Below, piece after piece: positions 24,365 to 32,800 of a stretch of 64,000 nt of DNA (the first letter of the stretch is position 1; every line of letters starts with the position of its first letter). Both the position numbers and the translations under genes were made by a program. The notes beneath the pieces are model-generated. The model did not search any database and was not told where the DNA came from. It saw nothing but the letters and a program-made list of their open reading frames with translations. Source of the DNA: Paraburkholderia rhynchosiae (GTDB lineage: Bacteria > Pseudomonadota > Gammaproteobacteria > Burkholderiales > Burkholderiaceae). The stretch spans positions 1 through 64,000 of the forward strand of contig NZ_PNXY01000026.1 of the NCBI RefSeq assembly GCF_002879865.1. The letters run 5' to 3'.

Positions 24365-25086
24365 TGGGACCTCCATTCGGCACCACGCACGACGCGGCCC
24401 ACCGGCTCCAGTACCAGCACCTCAGATTCCTTGTCGGTGCGCACGAGTAGCTGTGCGCGGCGTTGGGCTTTTTCGAGCGTCCGGTGACGCTTCGGCGCCG
24501 CAGTTCTACCAAGCGTCACGAAGACCTGAGACGGCACGAATTCCGCGTCGACCAGAGTCAACTCGTCGATCCTCCGTTCGAGCGCTGCGTTGTTCGCACG
24601 CAGCTTGGTAATCACTTCTTTCAGGCCGTCTATCTCAACGACTGCCGCGGTGCGATACACCTCGAACGAATCGACAACAGCCCCGTGTTGCACTCGAAGA
24701 TCGTCTCGTTCGCGAATGACGGCCTGCAACTGCAAGGCGAGGTCCAATGCTTCTTCGACGGTGCCGAGTTCCGCGTCTGTCACTTCCGGTTTTGCGACTT
24801 TCGGCGAGGCATTGTTCCCCGCCGTCACGACCGCCTCGAGCAGAGACTTGGGACTCTCTTTGTGGTCTTCCTTCGATACCGGTTGAGCGTCCTTGCGCGT
24901 GAGCCAGTAGATGTATTCCGAATGGCGCCCGCCGACGCCCTCCAGCTTTCTTTCCAGAATTCCGCAACTCACCATCGCGTTGAGTTCGCGCGACACCAGC
25001 AGACGATCGGCGCCGACCCTGTCTGCGATGGTCTTCGCCGTCGATTGCATGACGGTGCCAAGATACTTCTCGATTTCGGCTCTCAA
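24361..25086 (-). CDS. Putative winged-helix phage protein with coiled coil
   Basis: 241 residues. The N-terminal 60 residues look like a winged helix (TAKTIADRVGADRLLVSRELNAMVSCGILER). The middle (about 105-175) is a coiled coil (LALQLQAVIRERDDLRVQ, LKEVITKLRANNAALERRIDE). The C-terminal part is basic (APKRHRTLEKAQRRAQ). It overlaps its upstream neighbour by 4 bases. It may be a DNA-binding regulator or replication accessory; this is inferred from folds only. Confidence 0.6.
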   Translation of the reverse strand: MRAEIEKYLGTVMQSTAKTIADRVGADRLLVSRELNAMVSCGILERKLEGVGGRHSEYIYWLTRKDAQPVSKEDHKESPKSLLEAVVTAGNNASPKVAKPEVTDAELGTVEEALDLALQLQAVIRERDDLRVQHGAVVDSFEVYRTAAVVEIDGLKEVITKLRANNAALERRIDELTLVDAEFVPSQVFVTLGRTAAPKRHRTLEKAQRRAQLLVRTDKESEVLVLEPVGRVVRGAEWRSQ

Positions 25087-25436
25087 GCTGCCTCCCTGTA
25101 ATCGAACTGGCGCGCTTGGCAGAGCTCAAACAGCGCGTCCACGTCGAAGTGCGGTCCGAACACCGCGGCGCCTTTATAGCGAAAGTGCTCGCGTGTCCGG
25201 TGTTCCATCGACGTGATGCAACACTTGAAAGCAGTCTGTACGAACTCGCTCTTTGTCATGTGTCGGGAAAGTTGCCATTTGCGCGTGTGCTGAACCTCTG
25301 GCGCGCCCGTAACGATGTCCGGTTCAAGATAGGTAGCCTGCAGGTAAGCGGGCAGGCCATTCGTTTCGACCACCTTGAACTGGTAATCGTAGAAACGAAC
25401 GTCGTCCAGAATGTCGAGCATTTCGCTGGCAGTCAT
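25083..25436 (-). CDS. Hypothetical phage protein
   Basis: 117 residues from ATG 25436, which overlaps the exonuclease stop (ATGA). The reading frame is open further upstream but that part is antisense-like. Features: YDYQFKVVETNGLPAYLQA and a Cys pair in FKCCITSMEHRTREHF. No family is recognised. It is part of the recombination gene run. Confidence 0.65.
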   Translation of the reverse strand: MTASEMLDILDDVRFYDYQFKVVETNGLPAYLQATYLEPDIVTGAPEVQHTRKWQLSRHMTKSEFVQTAFKCCITSMEHRTREHFRYKGAAVFGPHFDVDALFELCQARQFDYREAA

Positions 25437-26053
25437 GCTTCGGCCTTTGCGCGGAGAGCCTTGATCCCGAGATACACCGTCTTGCAGGCGGAAAGATCGA
25501 TCGCAGCGTCGTGCGCGCCCTCGAGCGGCTTGCCGGCGAAGTGCTCGTACGCTTCGCCGAGATTCGGTGACTTCGCGTGCTTGCGGCCGGCGCGGATCAT
25601 CTTCTCCGTCGGCGGCAGGTTGAGGATCTTCGTGCTGTTGGACTGCGTGCAGAACGCCGGCCCAGCTTTCCACTCGTCGTGGAACGCATCGTCCGCGTCC
25701 AGTTGGCGCATCATCTCGATGCGCACCATACGCATGTCGAAGCTTTCGTTGTGCGCGACGCGCAGCGTTGCCTTACGCCACATCGGAATGAAGATCTGCA
25801 TCGCGAGCGCGATCGGCACGCCGAAGAGCGTTGCCTTCTCGTTGGTGATGCCGGTCAACTCTTCGAGATCGGCGGGAATCGTCCAGCCATCCGGTCTGAT
25901 GAGCAGGTTCATGTACGACAGAACCTTGCCGCTGTCTTCGTCGAAGAGCTCCGCTGCCAGTTGGGTGATGTGCGGCTGCGACGGATCTTCCGACGGCAAA
26001 TTCCATTGGGGCAGGCCGTTCGTTTCGGTATCGAACACGAGGATGGGAGTCAT
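25433..26053 (-). CDS. DnaQ-like 3'-5' exonuclease (DEDDh type)
   Basis: 206 residues. Exo I is FDTETNGLP with Asp8 and Glu10; Exo II is AHNESFDMRM; Exo III is GAHDAAIDL with the His-x4-Asp of the DEDDh group. It should degrade or proofread DNA from 3' ends using two metal ions. It sits downstream of the SbcC-like ATPase, so it may work in phage recombination or repair. The gap to that gene is 28 bp. Confidence 0.85.
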   Translation of the reverse strand: MTPILVFDTETNGLPQWNLPSEDPSQPHITQLAAELFDEDSGKVLSYMNLLIRPDGWTIPADLEELTGITNEKATLFGVPIALAMQIFIPMWRKATLRVAHNESFDMRMVRIEMMRQLDADDAFHDEWKAGPAFCTQSNSTKILNLPPTEKMIRAGRKHAKSPNLGEAYEHFAGKPLEGAHDAAIDLSACKTVYLGIKALRAKAEA

Positions 26054-26081
26054 GGCGTTCCTTGCTTGAGAGAGAAGGGGG

Positions 26082-27860
26082 TTACGCGGTTTCGAGGGCA
26101 GCTTCTGCGTGCTTCAGCGAGCCGGATTCGATCCAGAACGCTGATGTGGTCGGCGCAAGTCCGGTGGGCAATTGCTTGAGCGTGCCGAACGCAAGAGCAC
26201 TGTCCAGGTCGCCGAGGTCTGCGAGTTCGTCGAGCCACGCGAGCAGATCGCCGCGTGCCGAGATCTGCAGCACGTCCATCCGATCTAGCAGAACGAACTT
26301 CAGTTCGGACAGCACCGCGATCGCGACCGCGATCATTGCGTCAGCGCGCCACTTCTCGCTTTCAGAACACAGGCTGTAGAGGTGCTTGCCGTAGCGAATC
26401 GTCATGTCCGCGCCGATTTCAACTGAAGGCCAACCGGTGGAACGCGAGTACTCAGCCAGGTGTGCGTTGATCGGTTTGAGGGCATTGGCCAGCATTTCTC
26501 CCGGGATGCCGTCCGGGGCCAGTTGGTCTGCGATCGCGAGCCACTCGATCACGTCGGCGTGATGCGCGGCCGCTTTCTTCGTCGTTTCGACTGCAGCGTC
26601 GGCGGCCATCTTCTGATTGCGAATCTTCTGTTGCTCGTCGGCAAGCGTCTTACGCTGCTGGCGCGCGGCTTCAAGCGAACGGTTCACCGCGGCGATGTCT
26701 TCGTCGGTCACTTTCTCGACGTCTGCGGACAATTCCAGCGCGGCCGCAGCGGTCTTCGCTTCGTCGAGCGCGCGCTTGTCGTTGTCGACTGACCGCTTCA
26801 TGAGGTCGCGAGCCTGAATCAGCGCGGGCAGTGCAGCGCGCGCTTCCGCGTCGCCACCTTCCTGTTTGACCTTGCCATACTGCTTTTCATAAGCGGCCAG
26901 CGCTGCGCGTGCAGCCTCATCCTGTTCAGTTGCCGGATCGACCTCTTCGAACGAAAGAAGGTAGTCAACGCCTCGTGCCAGGTCGTGAACCAAGCCTTCA
27001 CGCGGCGCGGTGCCTGCTCGCTGTTGAGCCTCGAGCAGCGCCGCCTCGGCCTTCACCAGTTCAGCTTCGTCGAACGCCAGCTTTTCGGTGTAGCGAGTCA
27101 GTTCCTTCGCCTTTACCGCGTTGTTCTCGGCGCTGGCAGTGTGCTTCGTGTAAGCAGCGTGCTTCGCTTGCAATGAACCGAGCGTGCGTGAATGTTCTTC
27201 AATTCGAGCGTCGACTGTCACCAGCTGCTCGCTCAGTGCCGTGAGGCGTTTGGCGTCGAAGTCGGGAATCTCCGCTTCCCACCCTTCGGACTTATCCTTC
27301 CCCCACTGCTCGCCAGCGATCGCCTTCCACGAGCCTTTGGCTTCCTTAGCCTTGTCCTTGGCGAACTCGCAAGCGGCCGGGAACCCCGAGCGCAGCATCG
27401 GCAGGACGGTGTCGACTTTGGCAGATATGCACTCGCGCTGAATCAGTTGTTCCTTGACGGTCGCGCCGTTAAGGGTGATGCCAGTCAGCCCGAACAGAAA
27501 CGTGCGGCGCTCGGTATCCTTCATCGATGAGAACAGGGAAGGGCGCAGCACGAACGGCAGCGCTTCAGCGTGCAGAGGAAGGCCGACGTGCTTACCGTCT
27601 GGCATCGCGATGCTTGCTTCGCCGTGGTCGGTTGAGACAACGACCTCGGCCTTCTTCTTTCCGGTAGTGACGAGATCGCCGTATTCCTTCTTGAGCGCGA
27701 CTCGTGACACATCGCCCGTTAGCGCCGCGCTGATGCCTTCGCACAGGCTGCTCTTGCCGGCACCGTTGTTACCGGCGAAGACGGCCACGGGAGTTTCGAT
27801 TGACACGTCGATGGAGCTCGCTCCGATGAAGTTCGTCGCGACGATATGGTTGATTTTCAT
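26082..27860 (-). CDS. AAA ATPase of SMC/SbcC-RecF type
   Basis: 592 residues. Walker A is GNNGAGKSS (30-38) in an N-terminal half like RecF/SbcC (MKINHIVATNFIGASSIDVS). The middle is long coiled coil (about 210-410, many A, E, K). The C-terminal part has VLLDRMDVL (Walker B-like, D before an unusual R in place of the catalytic E) and the LALGTL-type end. Such ATPases pair with nucleases to process DNA ends. Here the DnaQ-like exonuclease follows and RecT-like genes precede. The role in recombination is inferred. Confidence 0.8.
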   Translation of the reverse strand: MKINHIVATNFIGASSIDVSIETPVAVFAGNNGAGKSSLCEGISAALTGDVSRVALKKEYGDLVTTGKKKAEVVVSTDHGEASIAMPDGKHVGLPLHAEALPFVLRPSLFSSMKDTERRTFLFGLTGITLNGATVKEQLIQRECISAKVDTVLPMLRSGFPAACEFAKDKAKEAKGSWKAIAGEQWGKDKSEGWEAEIPDFDAKRLTALSEQLVTVDARIEEHSRTLGSLQAKHAAYTKHTASAENNAVKAKELTRYTEKLAFDEAELVKAEAALLEAQQRAGTAPREGLVHDLARGVDYLLSFEEVDPATEQDEAARAALAAYEKQYGKVKQEGGDAEARAALPALIQARDLMKRSVDNDKRALDEAKTAAAALELSADVEKVTDEDIAAVNRSLEAARQQRKTLADEQQKIRNQKMAADAAVETTKKAAAHHADVIEWLAIADQLAPDGIPGEMLANALKPINAHLAEYSRSTGWPSVEIGADMTIRYGKHLYSLCSESEKWRADAMIAVAIAVLSELKFVLLDRMDVLQISARGDLLAWLDELADLGDLDSALAFGTLKQLPTGLAPTTSAFWIESGSLKHAEAALETA

Positions 27861-27957
27861 TCTGGTTCTCGAAGGAGGGGGTACTCGCTGGCATCTGTCG
27901 GAGATTCGCGCTGCGCGGCAGCTTCATCCGGTCGGTGCCGACTTTCCCCGTGAAGGT

Positions 27958-28566
27958 TTATTCGACGATCGCGAGTTGCTTCTTGGTACGTCCACCGCCG
28001 CGCGAGTTAGCTGCCTTCAACTGCTCGGCGATCTCGTTCGCACCCTTGCCGGTGTCAGCCTTGTCTTTCACGTCTTCCGCTTCGCCGCCTTCCGGATCAA
28101 GCGTGATGAACACTTCCTGATTCAACTTGCCGGCCATCTTTGCGAGATCCGTATCGCTCGGGTAAAGACTGACCTGATAGTCATAAACGACGGTGCCGCC
28201 CTGCTTCGGATCGATCACAAGCTTCCCGGCGGTCGCGTCAGCGCTCTTGACGTCTTCCTTGCCGCTGGCGCCGATGTGGAAGACGAATCGGGCGTGCTCG
28301 TACTTCTCTTCCCACTTGATGCGGCCCATCTTCGGGTTCTTCACAACCGTCAGGTGATCGACATCCGGATTCACCTCCTGCTGCGGCGTGTCTTCCTTCT
28401 CGTACAGCGACGACTTGAGCGTGGGCGAGAGCATCGCGAGCGACTGGTTGCTCGCTGTGTAGCGCAGGCTCAGATCGACGGCGGTGACGTCCTGATCGCC
28501 ATGCTTCTCGGTGCGGATGTTGATGTGCATCAGCTTCGTCAACTGCCGTTCGTACTCGAATGCCAT
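27958..28566 (-). CDS. Hypothetical protein of the recombination module
   Basis: 202 residues from ATG 28566, which has AGGAG nine bases upstream; an ATG at 28572 is closer than usual. Features: LTKLMHINIRTEKHG, YEHARFVFHIGASG, then a charged C-terminal tail (GEAEDVKDKADTGKGANEIAEQ). Its place between the RecT-like and SbcC-like genes suggests a DNA-metabolism role, possibly single-strand binding, but no motif proves it. Confidence 0.7.
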   Translation of the reverse strand: MAFEYERQLTKLMHINIRTEKHGDQDVTAVDLSLRYTASNQSLAMLSPTLKSSLYEKEDTPQQEVNPDVDHLTVVKNPKMGRIKWEEKYEHARFVFHIGASGKEDVKSADATAGKLVIDPKQGGTVVYDYQVSLYPSDTDLAKMAGKLNQEVFITLDPEGGEAEDVKDKADTGKGANEIAEQLKAANSRGGGRTKKQLAIVE

Positions 28567-28615
28567 GTCCATTTGCTCCTATCGACGGAATGAAGGGGTC
28601 GCGATCGTGCGCGGG

Positions 28616-29836
28616 TTATTCGGCCGACGGCCGGTTAGAATTGCGGCTGGCGCGTTGGTTGGCGCGGGCGAATTTCTTCTGGAGGTCTGTGAAAAACTCG
28701 ACCAATTCAGCTTCCTGTTGCGGATCGGGCACGTCGTTGATCAGAGGGCGCAAGCCTTCCAGCGCGTCGCTGGAATCAGCGGCCTTCAGGCGATCAACGA
28801 TCTGTGCGTAGCTGAGCGGGCCGCTCGTCTCGCCCCCTGAAACCGTCGAGGCGGTCGCGCTCGATGCGGGACTGCCACCAGCCTGGGCTTGAGCCGCGCT
28901 GGGGCCATCCGTTTGCTTTGTTTTTTCAGTTGACTCGACGTCGGTAGCGTCCACGACCTTGTTCTTGGTTTCGGACTCGCTCGATGCAGCAGGCTGGGTG
29001 CGAAGAGTTTCGACGCTCACTGCGTACGTCCCGTCTGCCTGCGGCGTGACGTCAATCGTGTCGATCGCTTCCTCGGTGGTGCGTCCCATACCCATCACGA
29101 CGTCAGGTGCGTGGATATTCCCGAAGAAAGAGCCTGCGCGGTACTGCAGCATCTGGTACTTCATTTCCGTTTGCCACTTGCTGCCTGGCTTGCTGTACCA
29201 GCCTTCTTCGACAGCCAGGCGCATGCTTACCGGCGACGACTCAATCACAGGAAGCTTGATGGCCTTGGCGTCGGCCAACGTGTACACGTCGCGCGGGAAC
29301 TGAACGTTGCGGGGCAGAGTCCAGGCGACGCACACAAGGTTCTCGATCTCGACTTCCTTTTCGATCATGTCGTACTTGCGGTTCTGCTTATTCCACGAGC
29401 CCTTCTCCTTGTAAGTGGCCTTGATGATTCCCAGGTTCTGGAGGTCAAATCGGAGCGGGTGAAAGCGACCGGAGGCGTTGATCGCAGCGATCACGAACTT
29501 CGCAGACCATGTCAGGCGACCTTCGATGATGTTAGCGTTCTGCATCACCGCCGTGATCGACATGCCGACGGCTTGTGCCGTCTCAATGGCGACGATGCAG
29601 TTACCCATCGCCGAAGGATTCGGCACTTCTACGTCGACATAGTCGTCGCCACGCTTTTCCCGCTTCGTGACAACTGACCGAAACGGCGCCGGTACCGCGT
29701 TCGACGATTGGTAGGCGTTAGCGAGTCGCTGGGCTAGTGCAAATCCCTGCGCGGAGAACATGTTGATGGTGACGTCGGTTGAGCCGCTGCCGGCAATCGG
29801 TTGTTGCGCGACGTCGGCGAGGGTGCGTGCGTTCAT
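28616..29836 (-). CDS. RecT-like single-strand annealing protein (putative)
   Basis: 406 residues. The core (about 70-270) resembles phage RecT: AMGNCIVAIETAQAVGMSITAVM, then SKWQTEMKYQMLQYRAGSFFGN and PDVVMGMGRTTEEA, the typical 'AAA-FF-P-vmG' helix. The C-terminal 130 residues are low complexity followed by a helical tail (YAQIVDRLKAADSSDALEGL). It should anneal complementary strands. It lies 4 bp after the PD-(D/E)XK nuclease gene, the classical exonuclease-annealase pair. Confidence 0.7.
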   Translation of the reverse strand: MNARTLADVAQQPIAGSGSTDVTINMFSAQGFALAQRLANAYQSSNAVPAPFRSVVTKREKRGDDYVDVEVPNPSAMGNCIVAIETAQAVGMSITAVMQNANIIEGRLTWSAKFVIAAINASGRFHPLRFDLQNLGIIKATYKEKGSWNKQNRKYDMIEKEVEIENLVCVAWTLPRNVQFPRDVYTLADAKAIKLPVIESSPVSMRLAVEEGWYSKPGSKWQTEMKYQMLQYRAGSFFGNIHAPDVVMGMGRTTEEAIDTIDVTPQADGTYAVSVETLRTQPAASSESETKNKVVDATDVESTEKTKQTDGPSAAQAQAGGSPASSATASTVSGGETSGPLSYAQIVDRLKAADSSDALEGLRPLINDVPDPQQEAELVEFFTDLQKKFARANQRASRNSNRPSAE

Positions 29837-29840
29837 GGTG

Positions 29841-30644
29841 TCAATCCTCTCTGTAAATGCATCGCTCCCAGCGGGCGCAGTAGCGCTTGCTGCATAGATA
29901 CGAAGCGGGGTTAGGCGGGAAAAGGCCGGCGCGGAACATGTCTGCCGCGAGTTGGATCAGCCCGGGCGCTTCATCGGTGCCAATGAGAATGCGGCGCGCA
30001 TCAAAAACGGGGCTGACGGCGACCGGTGTCTTCGAGCTGGTGCCGAGTGCAATGACTTGCGCACCAGCAGTCGGCTCGCGCATCGTGTGCTCATACATCA
30101 GCTGGTAGGTGCCGGTTTGCGCGGAGCGCGCCTTGATGTTGGCTACGCCGTTCGAGACGACCTTCGAACCTGTCTTGACGTCCGGAATGATCGTGCCGGC
30201 GTCTGTCTCGGCCGCGCGCGCACGGTCCATCGTCCCGGTCAGAGTGATCGTGACACCGCCGCCGCAGTCGATTTCGAGTGGCTTGAGAGTCATTTCCACT
30301 GCGGTGTAATGGAATTGCGGCGCGATCTCAGTGCAATACTTCGTCGTGAGCGTCAGACCGATCCGTTCGGCTTCCTTCAACGACAGATCGTCGTCGAATA
30401 CCTTGACCTCGTATTCGGGGTTGCGCAGGGCATCAACGAACACGCCGGCGGCGTCATCGGGCGAGATGCTCTCGCCGCGCAAACGTGCCGAATCGAAGGC
30501 TGCAGTGCCGCTATGCGTCGCGGTGCCGAGCAGCGTGCGCACGCCTGCTGGGCGCCTCATGCCCAGAATGTGTTCGCCTTCGAACTTGTACCCGCAGTCG
30601 AAGAGTCCACCGAATGCCGACGCCCGGATGGTCAGGTTGCTCAT
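29841..30644 (-). CDS. PD-(D/E)XK (RecB/Cas4-like) exonuclease
   Basis: 267 residues. Nuclease elements in order: GTATHSGTAAF (His motif), FHYTAVEMTLK, GTMDRAR (Asp), and IIPDVKTGSKVV (PDxKTG, the D-x-K catalytic pair), with Gln-Tyr in QTGTYQLMYE. Cysteines at the N-terminus (DCGYK) and the C-terminal CSKRYCARWERC could hold an Fe-S cluster as in Cas4/AddB. It should make 3' single-stranded ends for the RecT-like protein. It overlaps the upstream membrane-protein gene by 1-4 bases. Confidence 0.78.
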   Translation of the reverse strand: MSNLTIRASAFGGLFDCGYKFEGEHILGMRRPAGVRTLLGTATHSGTAAFDSARLRGESISPDDAAGVFVDALRNPEYEVKVFDDDLSLKEAERIGLTLTTKYCTEIAPQFHYTAVEMTLKPLEIDCGGGVTITLTGTMDRARAAETDAGTIIPDVKTGSKVVSNGVANIKARSAQTGTYQLMYEHTMREPTAGAQVIALGTSSKTPVAVSPVFDARRILIGTDEAPGLIQLAADMFRAGLFPPNPASYLCSKRYCARWERCIYRED

Positions 30645-30808
30645 CAGGTCGCGCTCCGGCTTGCCGCCATCATCTGCAGACGCAGCACCGACGTTTCCGA
30701 CTGGTCCCAGTCCCGTGCGATGTACATAATCGCAAAGACCGCGAGCACTGCGATCGCGAACGATATGTTCGGGTGCTTCTCGTAGAAGCGGTCCATAGCG
30801 CGGATCAT
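30644..30808 (-). CDS. Small membrane protein
   Basis: 54 residues from ATG 30808 behind GGAGGTG. One membrane segment (ISFAIAVLAVFAIMYIA) follows a charged N-terminus. The stop overlaps the nuclease start (ATGA). Function unknown. Confidence 0.7.
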   Translation of the reverse strand: MIRAMDRFYEKHPNISFAIAVLAVFAIMYIARDWDQSETSVLRLQMMAASRSAT

Positions 30809-31044
30809 TGGGACACCTCCATCCAGCAGGATTCGTCTTCGTCCTGATTCAACGGATTGCCGGGATGCGTACACCAGCCGCACGGGACGCAGCCGGTAAA
30901 GCAGGTGCATCCTCTGTCCTCGTAGCCGATGGCTTTGAAGTCGTCGCGCTCTGCCTGAGCTTCAGGCGTGAGAACGCGCTCGATCTTCTTCGGTGCGAGA
31001 ATGCGCTCGGTGGTATCGAGGAACCACGAGTTGAAGTCCTTCAC
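30805..31044 (-). CDS. Cysteine-rich small phage protein
   Basis: 79 residues from GTG 31044 (GTGA overlap with the previous gene). The C-terminal half has a dense cysteine cluster, CTCFTGCVPCGWCTHPG, likely to bind metal. No family is recognised. It is translationally coupled on both sides. Confidence 0.65.
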   Translation of the reverse strand: MKDFNSWFLDTTERILAPKKIERVLTPEAQAERDDFKAIGYEDRGCTCFTGCVPCGWCTHPGNPLNQDEDESCWMEVSQ

Positions 31045-31229
31045 GCCAGACCTCGAACGTTCGTGTACGTGTAGACGCGAGCTACGCAGGGCGGCACGTA
31101 GGCGCCGCTGATCCGAACGCGCGGCACCACGCCGCGACGAACGAGGGCGGCCTTCGCAGCCTCCTGACGGCGGGCCGTGCGGGCGCACAGCATTTCGTAC
31201 TTCAGATCGAGAATGCGGTCTTTCAGCAT
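31041..31229 (-). CDS. Hypothetical basic small protein
   Basis: 62 residues from ATG 31229 with GGAG eight bases upstream. The N-terminal half is helical and basic (LKDRILDLKYEMLCARTARRQEA). No family recognised. It overlaps the genes on both sides. Confidence 0.6.
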   Translation of the reverse strand: MLKDRILDLKYEMLCARTARRQEAAKAALVRRGVVPRVRISGAYVPPCVARVYTYTNVRGLA

Positions 31230-31420
31230 GTCGGTCTCCAATTGAGTAAGAGCAGTACTGACGCCACAAGACCCAACGCGGCGGTCGCAACCACGAACGC
31301 GAAAGCGTGCTCGATCAGGCGGTAATCACCTTCTGACATCTGACGCACGGGCTCGCGCTGCATGCCAAGCACGCGCCGCACAACGCGGCCGGCAAGGCGA
31401 TTCAGGAAGTAACGGTTCAC
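31223..31420 (-). CDS. Small C-terminally anchored membrane protein
   Basis: 65 residues from GTG 31420, with GAGG five bases upstream. A basic N-terminus is followed by one membrane segment near the end (AFAFVVATAALGLVASVLLLL). It overlaps the next gene by 7 bases. Function unknown. Confidence 0.6.
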   Translation of the reverse strand: MNRYFLNRLAGRVVRRVLGMQREPVRQMSEGDYRLIEHAFAFVVATAALGLVASVLLLLNWRPTC

Positions 31421-31494
31421 GCGAACCTCACGATGCGGCAGAGGCAAAACGCGACGAACGACCACATCAGAAACCCGATGACGAGATTGCTCAT
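31417..31494 (-). CDS. 25-residue membrane peptide
   Basis: ATG 31494 to TGA 31417. The peptide MSNLVIGFLMWSFVAFCLCR plus five residues is one hydrophobic helix. Its start overlaps the upstream stop (ATGA) and its stop overlaps the downstream GTG start (GTGA). This makes it part of the same chain of coupled genes. Confidence 0.5.
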   Translation of the reverse strand: MSNLVIGFLMWSFVAFCLCRIVRFA

Positions 31495-31661
31495 TGCAGC
31501 ACCTGAGAAAACGAGTACGGGGCTGGGAAATCCAGATAGGCCTCATCCTTCAAACGGCGATCTAGAAAATCTCCGTATGGCTCTGGTGATATCGGCTCGA
31601 CCTCATCCACATCGCGCGTGAGGCGGTAATCGTGATTCAGGTCTTTGTCGACGTAGCGCAT
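31491..31661 (-). CDS. Hypothetical acidic small protein
   Basis: 56 residues from ATG 31661 behind AGGAG. Acidic and soluble (DVDEVEPISPEPYGDFLDRR). No family recognised. Confidence 0.6.
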   Translation of the reverse strand: MRYVDKDLNHDYRLTRDVDEVEPISPEPYGDFLDRRLKDEAYLDFPAPYSFSQVLQ

Positions 31662-31705
31662 GACTGGACTCCTGACTGGGAAGAACCATTCGCCCTCTGG
31701 GGGTA

Positions 31706-31798
31706 TTACTTTCGAGTTAGCAGACGCTTTATTTCGAATCCAAGCGAGACTGCGAGAACTGTGAATACGACCGCAATTGACTGAACGACCGGATCCAT
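31706..31798 (-). CDS. 30-residue membrane peptide
   Basis: ATG 31798 behind GGAGG; one membrane helix (VVQSIAVVFTVLAVSLGF) then a basic tail KRLLTRK. The start overlaps the previous stop as TGATG. Confidence 0.5.
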   Translation of the reverse strand: MDPVVQSIAVVFTVLAVSLGFEIKRLLTRK

Positions 31799-31938
31799 CA
31801 GCAGCCTCCTCGTTCGTCCGCAACGCCTTCGGCGATGATGTCCGCCGCGACCTCGCGAAGCAGATGCTCGGTCAGTGCGCCGGCGCCACCGTCAGCCAGC
31901 CGCTTCAACTCGATCAGGTCGGATGCAATCTGAGACAT
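31798..31938 (-). CDS. 46-residue hypothetical protein
   Basis: ATG 31938 behind TAGGAGA. Helical, amphipathic (IASDLIELKRLADGGAGA, EHLLREVAADIIAEG). Coupled to the next gene. No family recognised. Confidence 0.55.
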   Translation of the reverse strand: MSQIASDLIELKRLADGGAGALTEHLLREVAADIIAEGVADERGGC

Positions 31939-31947
31939 GGCGCTCTC

Positions 31948-32181
31948 CTACAAACCTTCGCCAGTTATGCGAAAGAAACGCGGTGCATCGACCGGTTCGC
32001 GGTATGCGAGCGGGGCATCGTCATCCGCAGGGGCCGGGGTCCATGTGAACCCCAGATCGGCGAAGTCGCCGATATCCGCGTAGCGCGTCATCGAGCCCAC
32101 CTTCCAGGTGACCGAACCATTCGGTCGCTTCTGGCCCGCGAACTCATTTCCTTCTTCGTCACGAACTGTTCCGGTTTGCAT
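31948..32181 (-). CDS. Hypothetical phage protein
   Basis: 77 residues; GGAG seven bases before ATG 32181. Features: GTVRDEEGNEFAGQKRPNGS and an acidic, proline-rich C-terminus. No family recognised. Confidence 0.6.
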   Translation of the reverse strand: MQTGTVRDEEGNEFAGQKRPNGSVTWKVGSMTRYADIGDFADLGFTWTPAPADDDAPLAYREPVDAPRFFRITGEGL

Positions 32182-32214
32182 GGCTGTTCTCCGAGGAGAG
32201 AGGCGATCGATCGC

Positions 32215-32409
32215 TTAGTGGGCAACGATCTCGAGTTGGTAGCCGCTGATCTCATTGAGAAACTCGCGACGCTCTTCGGTACCCGGCGAACGAAACGCGG
32301 GCTCCCAGTTTTCTTTCTCGTAGCCGTGGCTGTAAGCCTCCCGAGCGACGAGGAGGGATGCTTGTGCGCGCGATACGCTGGCGCCGTTCCAGAAGTAGGT
32401 GAAGGTCAT
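32215..32409 (-). CDS. First gene of the leftward early operon, hypothetical
   Basis: 64 residues from ATG 32409 behind CGGAGAAAG. Features: FTYFWNGASVSRAQASLLVA and a helical C-terminus. It begins 37 bases after the leftward early promoter, so its product should be made first on induction. Function unknown. Confidence 0.65.
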   Translation of the reverse strand: MTFTYFWNGASVSRAQASLLVAREAYSHGYEKENWEPAFRSPGTEERREFLNEISGYQLEIVAH

Positions 32410-32445
32410 CGCTTTCTCCGTGTATTGTGTGCTGCGTTGATCGGA

Positions 32446-32487
32446 ACTATACGTCAACGAATAGAAATGTCAATGCGCGAATGAATA
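32446..32487 (-). promoter_or_regulatory. Leftward early promoter (PL) with operator
   Basis: On the minus strand, TTGACA (32469-32474) and TATAGT (32446-32451) are 17 bases apart. The -35 box lies in a 19-bp sequence (32469-32487) repeated exactly, in inverted orientation, at the rightward promoter (33479-33497). This marks a shared repressor site. Confidence 0.8.
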
Positions 32488-32501
32488 ATTATGCGCAGAC
32501 G

Positions 32502-32526
32502 AAAACGCCGGCTTGGAGCCGGCGCA
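32502..32526 (-). terminator. Terminator of the repressor transcript
   Basis: On the minus strand, CGCCGGC/GCCGGCG (32507-32513 with 32519-32525) closes a 5-base loop and is followed by TTTTCG. It separates the repressor operon from the PL region. Confidence 0.75.
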
Positions 32527-32547
32527 GGCGAGTGTCGTGGAGAGGTG

Positions 32548-32748
32548 CTACGAGCGCTGTTCTTCGTCTATAAGCTGCGTGAGCTTCATGCACATGACAA
32601 GACATGCCATAACTAGGGCGGGCGCGTCGTTGCGCTCGGCACGGACGATATCGAAGTCGACCTTTCCGTCCTCGTCTATGTGCACGTACAGGTTTCCCCG
32701 GTAGACGGTGCTCTGACCGTCAAACCCGCCTGGTTCTCGGACTGCCAT
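32548..32748 (-). CDS. Hypothetical protein downstream of the repressor
   Basis: 66 residues from ATG 32748 (GAGG eight bases upstream); the frame is open to 32850 inside the repressor gene. Features: GQSTVYRGNLYVHIDEDGKV and ALVMACLVMCMKLTQL. It is expressed with the repressor, in the position where lambdoid phages carry lysogenic-conversion genes; that role is only positional inference. Confidence 0.6.
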   Translation of the reverse strand: MAVREPGGFDGQSTVYRGNLYVHIDEDGKVDFDIVRAERNDAPALVMACLVMCMKLTQLIDEEQRS

Positions 32749-32800
32749 TGGCTTTGCCTCGCGATCAGTTGGTATTCGACGCCTGCGCTTTCTATACAAC

